Position numbers and translations under genes: made by a program. A DNA stretch of 64,000 bases. It comes from CAYRVF01 sp964427535 (GTDB lineage: Bacteria; Chloroflexota; Ktedonobacteria; Ktedonobacterales; JADMIN01). The notes beneath the pieces were generated by a model. It had not been told where the DNA came from and did not search any database. It worked only from the letters and a program-made list of their open reading frames with translations. Numbering within the stretch: the stretch's first letter is position 1; every line of letters starts with the position of its first letter. Positions 50,189 through 57,493 of this stretch are shown here, piece after piece. Where the stretch lies: assembly GCA_964427535.1 (NCBI GenBank), contig CAYRVF010000006.1, positions 1-64,000 on the forward strand. The letters run 5' to 3'.

Positions 50189-50461
50189 ATGATACCTGCC
50201 CCTGAGCCGGCGACGTGCAGCGTCAAGGAGTGCGGACAGCCGGCCGCGCAACCGTGCGACGGGTGCGGGAGACCGTATTGTGACCAGCACCTCGTGCGGC
50301 TCACCCTACAGCGCCGCACGGAGCCGGACAGGGTGGCGCGCGACTTATTGGACCTCAGGCGTGTCCCGAGCCAAACCGAGACCTACCTCGTCTGCCCCCA
50401 CTGTCACAAGAAGCCGTTCGCCGGCAAGGTGCCACGGTTCGTTAGCTCGCGAAGTGAGTAG
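50189..50461 (+). CDS. Small zinc-binding protein, B-box/AN1-like Cys pattern
   Basis: A 90-residue protein; ATG 50189 follows GAAAGGA. Residues 10-34 have C-x4-C-x7-C-x2-C-x4-C-x2-H (CSVKECGQPA, CDGCGRPYCDQH), and a second pair CPHC-H lies near 69-73. This treble-clef-like arrangement suggests one or two zinc ions. I do not recognise an exact family and no function is claimed. It lies 115 bp after the RRM gene and 49 bp before another small Cys-containing gene on the same strand. Confidence 0.7.
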   Translation: MIPAPEPATCSVKECGQPAAQPCDGCGRPYCDQHLVRLTLQRRTEPDRVARDLLDLRRVPSQTETYLVCPHCHKKPFAGKVPRFVSSRSE

Positions 50462-50510
50462 CGGGGACCGCCGAGGCGTCGGGCGCCATCACATGAAAGC
50501 CGGAGGTGCT

Positions 50511-50756
50511 ATGAAAGAGCTGGAATTGGCGGATACCACGGATGCCCTCCGTCTGCGCGTGGAGGAGCTGGAGGCCAAGGTCGAGGCGATGCGACCGATC
50601 GTCGTGCGGATGGCCGAGGCGCGTATGTGCCGGGACTCGGTCACGATGATCGAGTCGTGCCCCCATTGCAGCCTCAAGCGTGGCGGCAAGTTTGGCTACG
50701 CGGGGAAGCACGACGACAGCTGCGTCGTCTCTCAGGCGCGGCGACTGGGCTTCTGA
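50511..50756 (+). CDS. Small coiled-coil protein with C-terminal Cys/His site
   Basis: An 81-residue protein; ATG 50511 has GGAGGT 3 bases upstream. Residues 1-38 form a leucine-rich helix suited to a coiled coil (LRLRVEELEAKVEAM). The C-terminal part CPHCSLKRGGKFGYAGKHDDSC has Cys/His residues that could bind zinc. No family recognised. It may be cotranscribed with the 50189 gene, whose product also has a CPHC-H motif. Confidence 0.65.
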   Translation: MKELELADTTDALRLRVEELEAKVEAMRPIVVRMAEARMCRDSVTMIESCPHCSLKRGGKFGYAGKHDDSCVVSQARRLGF

Positions 50757-50970
50757 TCCCTCGCCGATCCTCTGGCCCTCCTGACGCTCGCTCAACCCCT
50801 CACTGGGCCGCCCTCGTCTGGCTGAGCATAGCCGTGCACACTGCATCCTCGTCGTCTTCCCGTATCAGCCATACCTGTAACGCGTGCCGTACCCCCTGGG
50901 GTATCCACCGGCTCATCTCGCGCGAGCACGATACCGACATCCGCTCTCAGCTGGCATGAGAGGGTACAGA

Positions 50971-51038
50971 TGGCGTCTTAAGGACGGCCCCACGCGAAGT
51001 CGTAAACGGCAAGCCGTGGGTTCGAGTCGCAGCGCCAA
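50971..51038 (+). pseudogene. Decayed tRNA-Thr(CGT) copy
   Basis: From 51000 to 51035, 31 of 36 bases match the 3' half of tRNA-Thr (37789-37824), including TCGTAAAC around the CGT anticodon and GCCGTGGGTTCGA of the T arm. TGGCG (50971) can still pair with CGCCA (51033), so an acceptor remains, but the T stem keeps only 3 of 5 pairs and the anticodon stem 2 of 5. It is the only content of the 309-bp gap 50757-51065. Confidence 0.7.
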
Positions 51039-51065
51039 TACGTGACTCGCTGACCTTGCTTCAGA

Positions 51066-51962
51066 TCAGCTTCGGCCTCTGGCGGCTGCGATCAGCTCCC
51101 GCAGCATCCGCTCCATCGCGCCGATGCCAATCGAGAGATGCCCTTCGCCAGCTTCTAGGTGCGCTACGACGCCCGGGATGCGCTCCGCCAGCCATCTGCC
51201 GTGGTCGGCCGGCACCATCAGATCGACGGAGCCCTGCCACAACAGGGTCGGCACGGCGACCTCGCCGAGTGAGAATCCCCATGGCTTTACGAATGCCAGG
51301 TCGTCGTCCAGCCAGCCGTCCACGCCGGTGCGCATCGCCTCGCGAAAGCCAGCGGCCATGTCCTCCCCCACCGCACCAGTGAGCACCGCCCGGTCGACCG
51401 GCGGAAGGATGGTATTCAAGGCGGTGACAACATCTGCCGCGGTGGCCTCGCGGAGCTGCTCGCGTTCCTTATCGAGATACGGTCGCAGCGCCGCCTCTCC
51501 CTGCATCGCTGTGCCGAACTCGACCACGTTCTCCTCGCCCATTCCTGCCATCCAGTCGAGCCCCTCAGCCGGGTAGGGCGCCACACCCGCGATGATGAGG
51601 GCCGCGTCGACGCGGTCGGCGAGCCGGGCGGCGCACGCCAGCGCATGCGGGCCACCGCCAGACCAGCCCGCGACGAGGCACCGATCGGCCCCGATCACGT
51701 CCAGGACGGCCGCCGTGTCGGCGACGACATCCACCACGCGGCGGCCCGCATGGCGCGTGGAGTCGCCATAGCCAGGTCGCGAGGTGGTCAGGAAGCGCAG
51801 CCCCAGACGGTGCGCGGCATCTGTCATCATCCGGATCGGCACACGTGCGCCAGGGGTACCGTGATGGAACACCAGGACCTGACCGTCAGGCGGCCCGCTC
51901 TCCAGCACATCAATTGAGCGCCCATCAGCTAGTCGAAGCTGCCTTTGTGTCGCGGTATCCAC
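51066..51962 (-). CDS. Alpha/beta hydrolase
   Basis: A 298-residue hydrolase starting at GTG 51962 (AAAGGGG 8 bases upstream). The oxyanion region is FHHGTPGARVPIRM, the nucleophile elbow GWSGGGPHALACAARLADRV (Ser in GWSGG), the acid Asp in WQGSVDLMVPADHGRWLA and the His in GEGHLSI. A cap domain lies at about 125-215. HGTPG and the cap resemble proline-iminopeptidase/haloperoxidase-like esterases, but the substrate cannot be told. It stands alone, divergent from the large phosphatase. Confidence 0.9.
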   Translation of the reverse strand: MDTATQRQLRLADGRSIDVLESGPPDGQVLVFHHGTPGARVPIRMMTDAAHRLGLRFLTTSRPGYGDSTRHAGRRVVDVVADTAAVLDVIGADRCLVAGWSGGGPHALACAARLADRVDAALIIAGVAPYPAEGLDWMAGMGEENVVEFGTAMQGEAALRPYLDKEREQLREATAADVVTALNTILPPVDRAVLTGAVGEDMAAGFREAMRTGVDGWLDDDLAFVKPWGFSLGEVAVPTLLWQGSVDLMVPADHGRWLAERIPGVVAHLEAGEGHLSIGIGAMERMLRELIAAARGRS

Positions 51963-52233
51963 CCATGGCCCCTTTCACCCTTGCCCACATTTCCAAACAC
52001 CGAGTCGGAAGAAACCGTATTCCAGAGAGACGCGCTGGGGCGAGCCTCCCATACGAACACTGTACCTGAAGAGCGGCTAGCCTGTCGCGCGCCTCGTATG
52101 GGAGCCGCCGGCGACGCAACCGGACACGCGAGGCCCCGTAGTTGCGAAAAGCGAAGCTTACATGCTAAACAGGGTGCGGGCGAGGCGCGCGACGTGGCGT
52201 AGTCGCTCGAATCGCCGCGGGAGGAGCATACCG

Positions 52234-54876
52234 ATGTCGTGGATCTCACTTGCTGAGCGAACAGCGGGACTGCCCCTCATCCTCGCGGGTCCGATCCTCC
52301 GTCGGGTTGACGCGGAATCGGTCACGGTCTGGGTGGCGCTGCGTGAGCCGCGCCGCGTGACGCTGCGAGTATACCCGTGGGACGCGGCGACGGGCCGCGG
52401 GACAGCGAGGCTAGCCGGTTCACGGCAGTCAGTGCGGCTGAGCGACGGGCTGCACATAGTAGCCGTCACGGCGCGGGCAGCGGACGCGAGCGGCGCCGTC
52501 GAGGCAGACAGGCTTTACTGCTATAACCTCTTCTTCCAGGATGCGTACAGGCAGGGCGTTGCACGCGACGGCGATGCTCCCAGCCTGCTCTCACCGGGCG
52601 TGCTCGTGCGCGACCCCGAGACCGCCAGCGAGGTCGAGCGGCTCGTCTATCCAGGAATGCTCCTGCCGTCGTTTGCGTCCTCCGCGACCACGCTCCAGCG
52701 AGTACGCATCTTCCACGGGTCATGCCGGAAGCCGCATGGGGTGGGCAGAGACGCGCTGGCGACAGTGGACCTCGTGCTCGCGAAATCGGCGAGCGATCTC
52801 CGCACCCGTCCGCAGCAACTCTACCTCACCGGCGACCAAATCTATGCCGACGATGTGGCGACACCGTTGCTCCCCGTCCTGATGGATGCGGCGCAGACCC
52901 TGGTCGGGGCAGAGCAGCTTCCTGGCGTGCCACCCGACATGCACGTGATGGCGCCAGGCCAGCGGACGACTGTGGTACGAGACGTCGCGAACTTCACGAC
53001 CTCGACGCCCGAGAACCACCTGCTGACACGCGGCGAGTATCTGGCGATGTACCTCTTCACCTGGTCCGACGTGCTCTGGCCGCCCGAGCTACCCTCGATG
53101 GAGGAGATGTGGCAGGCCTATCCGCTGACCTGGCCAGCGGACGCGGACGAGCGGCAGCGGGTAGAGGACCGCTGGCAACTGGAGATGCGCGAGCTGGCGG
53201 ACTTCCGCGAGACGCTGCCACGGGTACGGCGAGCGCTGGCGAACGTGCCGACATATATGGTCTGCGACGACCACGACGTAACCGACGACTGGTATCTCGA
53301 CGGCGCCTGGTGCGCCAGGGTGTTGGGCAGTCCGCTTGGGCGGCGCATTCTCCGCAACGCGCTGTATGCCTACGCGCTCTGTCAGGCCTGGGGCAACGAT
53401 CCCGAGCAGTTCGCGGGGCCAAACGGCCGGTCGTTCCTGGATGTCGTGGACCGCTGGCGAGGTGATGCGGACAACGGGGAAGACGATGCTGACGCGGCCC
53501 TGCTCACCGAGCACCTGGGAATCCCTGAGGAGTTCGCGGGCGGGGGCACGTTGCCGCGCACCGAGCGCGCGCTGCGCTGGCACTATACGGTGGAGACGCC
53601 CGCCTACCGCATGCACGTGCTCGACGCGCGGACGCGGCGTGTGTACGATCATCCAGACGCGGCGCCCGGCCTGCTTTCAGAGGAGGCGATGGCGGAGCAG
53701 ATCGGCGACCCACTCCCCGGCGACACGCGGCTGACATTGTTAGTGGCGCAGACCCCTGTGCTGGGCGTGGATATCGTCGAGAAGATCCAGATGCTCAGCC
53801 TGGACCACTATGCCTACGACCGCGAGTCGTGGTCGCTCAACCGCCGCACCTACCAGGCACTCATGCGGCGGCTGGCCCGCTTCGGGCGCGTCGTGATCCT
53901 CTCGGGCGACGTGCATTACGGCTTCGGCTCGACGATGGAATGCTGGGAGCAGGCGGCGGACGGCACGAGCGGTCAGGGGACAGCGCAGCGCTCGGCCATG
54001 ATCGTGAACTTCACTTCCAGCGCGTGCAAGAATGCCGCCGCAGGTGTGCAGAAGGCGTTGCTCACGGTGGTGTATCCGCACCTATTCCACCTGCTGAGTC
54101 AGGGACGCATGCCGCCGGTTGATCTGCTCGCCTGGAATGAGGGGACACAGGCGAACGCCGACGCACTTGCCGCGGCGACACGTGCCGTTAGGCGCGGCGC
54201 ACTCGCCGTGTGGTGGTCGATGCCGCGTGCCGCGACGCTGCTTCGCTTTCCCTCGGCGCTGCTCCTTCCGGCGCATGGCTGGCCCGCTCGCACATTCGAC
54301 CAGGCGCCGCCAGCGCGACGGATGCGGCTGCGCTACCTGCGCGACGTATGCAAGCCGATCACACCCGCGGAACCGGAGGATGAGTCGGTGAATCCTCGGG
54401 CGGCGCTGGAGGCGTTGCGGGCGGCGCACGACACCCACGTGCGCGAGACGGTGGCGGCGCTCAGCGGTGAGGGACATGTCGACACAGAGGCTGCGCTCGA
54501 AGCGACGCGAGTGCTGGGGTCGAGTCAGCATCCGCACCCCATCCCGGTGAGTGTGACGCAGCGTCTCCTGGAGTTGGCTCGCTCGACCTTCGGCGACGGG
54601 CACCCGCTGCGCGACCGGCTGGACGCGAGCCTCAGTCACCTGCTCCACACCTCGATCGCGCACCCCGAACTCTGGGCGAGTGTGTGGTCGGACGGCGACC
54701 TGCATATCGTGGGCGACGCGAACATCGGGGATATCCGCTTCGACGAGGAGGGCCAGGTCGCAGTGCAGCGACTGTGGTGGTATCCTCCCGACGTCCCCGG
54801 CGGCCCGCACCCCGCGACGGAGTATCGCGCCAGCCTCGCGCCACCCGCACAGTCCGACGAGCCACCTCTGCCGTAG
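52234..54876 (+). CDS. PhoD-like metallophosphatase, long form
   Basis: An 880-residue protein; ATG 52234 has GGGAGGAG 7 bases upstream. The metallophosphoesterase core shows a Cys-containing FHGSCRKPHG, YLTGDQIYADD, MVCDDHDVTDDWYLDG and VVILSGDVHYGFGSTM, the PhoD-like metal-binding series. The N-terminal 120 residues are an Ig-like domain (VTVWVALREPRRVTLRVYPW), as in PhoD. It has no signal peptide, unlike Tat-exported PhoD, and is nearly twice the usual length with a C-terminal region (about 660-880) of unknown fold, ending in beta-rich DGDLHIVGDANIGDIRFDEEG. Phosphodiester hydrolysis in the cytosol is inferred. Confidence 0.85.
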   Translation: MSWISLAERTAGLPLILAGPILRRVDAESVTVWVALREPRRVTLRVYPWDAATGRGTARLAGSRQSVRLSDGLHIVAVTARAADASGAVEADRLYCYNLFFQDAYRQGVARDGDAPSLLSPGVLVRDPETASEVERLVYPGMLLPSFASSATTLQRVRIFHGSCRKPHGVGRDALATVDLVLAKSASDLRTRPQQLYLTGDQIYADDVATPLLPVLMDAAQTLVGAEQLPGVPPDMHVMAPGQRTTVVRDVANFTTSTPENHLLTRGEYLAMYLFTWSDVLWPPELPSMEEMWQAYPLTWPADADERQRVEDRWQLEMRELADFRETLPRVRRALANVPTYMVCDDHDVTDDWYLDGAWCARVLGSPLGRRILRNALYAYALCQAWGNDPEQFAGPNGRSFLDVVDRWRGDADNGEDDADAALLTEHLGIPEEFAGGGTLPRTERALRWHYTVETPAYRMHVLDARTRRVYDHPDAAPGLLSEEAMAEQIGDPLPGDTRLTLLVAQTPVLGVDIVEKIQMLSLDHYAYDRESWSLNRRTYQALMRRLARFGRVVILSGDVHYGFGSTMECWEQAADGTSGQGTAQRSAMIVNFTSSACKNAAAGVQKALLTVVYPHLFHLLSQGRMPPVDLLAWNEGTQANADALAAATRAVRRGALAVWWSMPRAATLLRFPSALLLPAHGWPARTFDQAPPARRMRLRYLRDVCKPITPAEPEDESVNPRAALEALRAAHDTHVRETVAALSGEGHVDTEAALEATRVLGSSQHPHPIPVSVTQRLLELARSTFGDGHPLRDRLDASLSHLLHTSIAHPELWASVWSDGDLHIVGDANIGDIRFDEEGQVAVQRLWWYPPDVPGGPHPATEYRASLAPPAQSDEPPLP

Positions 54877-55183
54877 CGCACTCGCTGCTTGGCCACTCAG
54901 TTCCACCTGCTCTTCCGCGCAGCATGTCGGTTGCTTGATATGTTGGGCCGGAGGCTCGTGCAGGCACAGTTCCCGCGCTTGCTCACCGCCGCTCCGTAGC
55001 GCTACTTCAGCGGATAGTCGCGTGGGTATTCCTCGGAGGCGTTGATGGCACATTTTCTGCAGACCGTCATCACTATCGGGTGGGATATGCCCGGTGGCTG
55101 CTCCATCCGACGTGTGCTTCCGATTGAAGCGATACTGCCCGTACCTTTATCCGTTATCCGCGTAGTGTGGTGGGCAGTATCAG
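54877..55183. other. Intergenic region after the phosphatase
   Basis: About 300 bp with no credible coding frame, leading into the strong hairpin at 55184. A short 64-residue frame (55042-55236) runs into the hairpin and lacks family resemblance, so it is not called. Confidence 0.5.
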
Positions 55184-55223
55184 CACAGGCCCTGAGGGGT
55201 TACGCCGACCCTCAGGGCCTGTG
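55184..55223. terminator. Bidirectional 15-bp hairpin terminator
   Basis: CACAGGCCCTGAGGG (55184-55198) and its exact complement (55209-55223) flank a 10-base loop between the convergent phosphatase and membrane-protein genes. The flank on the plus side is TGTGTG rather than T-rich. Confidence 0.7.
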
Positions 55224-55343
55224 TGTGTGCCGCTGAGCGCTTCCGTAGCACACACGCTCCGACAACCCGCCGCCTCTCCATTGACCTCAGCTTGCCGCCC
55301 ATCGTGTCCCATACACGTGCGCCGACGTGCCTCACGGCACGAG

Positions 55344-56720
55344 TTAGGCGGCGAGATGGCGATCAAGACCATCGCGATCATAGTGCCGCGCGGCGGGCGC
55401 AGAGGAGACACGACACACCTGCGTCGGCTCTGTCTCCTTCCACTCCTCGCTCCCCTCGGTCTCCTCCGCGGTATCCTGCCGAGCATTCCACAGGAGCCAG
55501 CCGCGACCCAGCACACGCGGGTCTTGTGCGCCCACTCCCGCCAGCAGCGTGTCCTCGTCATCCTCCAGCTCATGGAGCGAGACGGTCATGGTGACGGTCT
55601 CCAGCCCGACTGCCGGTTCCGGACCAGAGACCTCAGATGACGCGCTGAGTGCCGAGGTGACCGTGATGGCCTCCAACGCCGATGGGCATGGCCGTGGCGT
55701 GGCAGGCGCAGGCGCCTGTACCAGAGACCGCACCTGCGCGCGAAGCTCAGACTGGAGCACCAGCCCCACCACCAGCGCCAGCGCGAACGAGGAGCCGAGC
55801 GCGAGCGTGCGGTCGAGCAGCATCACGCCCACGGCGGCGCTCTTGCCGACGCCGATCCCCAGCGCGAGGAAGACGCCCACACCGCCCAGTTCCGTCGAGC
55901 CGAGATCCATCGGCAGCGGAATGACGGTGGCGAATGCGAGGCTGAAGCAGTACACCGTCAGCGCCTGGCCCACCGTCACCTGCGTGAGTCCGAGTCCCCA
56001 GGCGAGCACTGCCAGCCCCAGCCCACCCAGCGCGAGGTACGTCGCGCTCAGCAGTGCGGCGGGCAGCAGCACGCGTAGTCGCAGCACCTGCGCGCCGCCC
56101 GCGCGGAACTGCCGTAGCTCCTCCTGAGCGGCTCGCACGCGCGGATGCCCTGCGAACCGAGCGGGCAAGTGCAAGGCGCTCGTCGCGGCGGACCTCGCGC
56201 GGACCCAGGCGAGCCAGCGCACGCACAGCCAGACGAGCAGCGCGAACGCGGCGAGGCCGCCTACGATGAGCGGCCGCAGCCAGCCCCAGGCAGGCACGCC
56301 GAGCACCACCAGCCCGAGGAGCGTGAGCGCCACCTCCAGCAGGTTGATGGCGAGCGTCACGGAGGAAGCCAGGCCGAAATCGGTCCCCTGCGAACGACGC
56401 AAGACGTAGTCCGGCACGAAGTTGCCGATTGGCAGGCACTTCATCACCTCGCCGGTCACATACGTGAGCACCTGTGTTCGCGGCGGAACGCGAATCCCCA
56501 GCGCGCGCAACAGGAAGCCCCATTGCAGGCAGCGGACGACCTCATACGCCAGCAGCACCGCTACGAACGCCGCCAGGAAGCGCGGCTGGAAGCGGCCGAG
56601 TTGCGCCGCCACGTCATGCACATTCCCCATCGCCAGCAACGCCATCAGTAACACGCCGCCCACCACCACCGGCAGCACGACTCGTGGACGGAACACCCAT
56701 CGCAGCGCTGAACGCACCAT
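55344..56720 (-). CDS. Lysylphosphatidylglycerol-synthase-TM (YbhN/UPF0104) family membrane protein
   Basis: A 458-residue protein with about eight membrane segments in residues 12-330. Family traits: FLAAFVAVLLAYEVVRCLQWGFLLRALG, VTGEVMKCLPIGNFVPDYVLRRSQG, IPLPMDLGSTELGGVGVFLALG (the PGGLG-like motif is modified) and the last segment SSFALALVVGLVL. The family includes flippase-like domains of MprF and uncharacterised YbhN proteins. A cytosolic tail of about 125 residues (330-458) is unusual: Ser/Thr/Val-rich, then Asp/Glu-rich (LEDDEDTLL, EETEGSEEWKE). There is no synthase domain. Lipid transport is inferred. Confidence 0.85.
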   Translation of the reverse strand: MVRSALRWVFRPRVVLPVVVGGVLLMALLAMGNVHDVAAQLGRFQPRFLAAFVAVLLAYEVVRCLQWGFLLRALGIRVPPRTQVLTYVTGEVMKCLPIGNFVPDYVLRRSQGTDFGLASSVTLAINLLEVALTLLGLVVLGVPAWGWLRPLIVGGLAAFALLVWLCVRWLAWVRARSAATSALHLPARFAGHPRVRAAQEELRQFRAGGAQVLRLRVLLPAALLSATYLALGGLGLAVLAWGLGLTQVTVGQALTVYCFSLAFATVIPLPMDLGSTELGGVGVFLALGIGVGKSAAVGVMLLDRTLALGSSFALALVVGLVLQSELRAQVRSLVQAPAPATPRPCPSALEAITVTSALSASSEVSGPEPAVGLETVTMTVSLHELEDDEDTLLAGVGAQDPRVLGRGWLLWNARQDTAEETEGSEEWKETEPTQVCRVSSAPAARHYDRDGLDRHLAA

Positions 56721-56930
56721 ATGGCTTCCCCGCTTCCCGCTCGTGTTTGGCCGATCTCGCGCCGGCCAGTTCCGGTATCCGCTCCCTCATCTATTCTTTT
56801 TGAGGGGTGCGGGCCGGTCAGCGCTGGGGGGCAATGTGCTCCTGCCACACAGCGCGATGAGCGAAAAACAGGGAAGCCACCAAATGGACTGCGGGACAAG
56901 CCTGTCGAGCTGGCGCCTTGGCACACACGT

Positions 56931-57197
56931 CTAGCGGTCAATGCCAAGGCGGGCCAGCGCGCGTGTCAGCTCATCGGTGGTGTCAGGGCTGGGTGCGGCG
57001 CTCTTCCGGGCCAGTGCACGTGCCGCCTCGTTGCTCTCGACAACGGAGGAGTGTGACTGTGACGGCGCGGCCGCCCCCAATTGCGTCGCGGTCCTCCCGC
57101 AGGCCGAGAGGCCACTCACCGCGAGCAGCAAGCCAAGAAGACTAGCGAGCACGATCCGGTTCAGCTTCACCTTCGTGTCATACAGCATCGTCCGCAT
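56931..57197 (-). CDS. Small lipoprotein
   Basis: An 88-residue product if ATG 57197 is used (GGAAGG 9 bases upstream; ATG 57188 also fits). The signal is KVKLNRIVLASLLGLLLAVSGLSAC with a clear lipobox LSAC, Cys near 32. The mature 56 residues are Ala/Ser/Thr-rich with a short helix DELTRALARLGIDR at the end. Function unknown. Divergent from the XRE-ATPase gene. Confidence 0.6.
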   Translation of the reverse strand: MRTMLYDTKVKLNRIVLASLLGLLLAVSGLSACGRTATQLGAAAPSQSHSSVVESNEAARALARKSAAPSPDTTDELTRALARLGIDR

Positions 57198-57371
57198 GGG
57201 GATCTGCCTTCCTGTCGCCCTCGCGACAACTGATGCTCCGGTGGCCCCTGTGGGACCCCTCCTCGAAAACGCCATCAATCTGTGACCAGTGTGCGTGGCA
57301 ACAGGAATCCAGGCCACCGACAACTCGTACAACGCCTCCGACAATCGCTCGCACAATTACCGAGCATCGCG

Positions 57372-57401
57372 TTGATGGGGGGGTAGCCGCAGTGGTATCA
57401 T
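57372..57401 (+). promoter_or_regulatory. Candidate promoter of the XRE-ATPase gene
   Basis: TTGATG (57372-57377), an 18-bp G-rich spacer and TATCAT (57396-57401), 93 bp before GTG 57494. The rest of the 296-bp divergent region shows nothing else. Confidence 0.5.
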
Positions 57402-57493
57402 GGCGGCTAAGTTAAGCGGGACGTGGATGTGGCGTGGCGGGACCCTGGCTCCTGTTGGTTGCGGCCAAACAGAGTGGAAAGGGGACCAGCACC

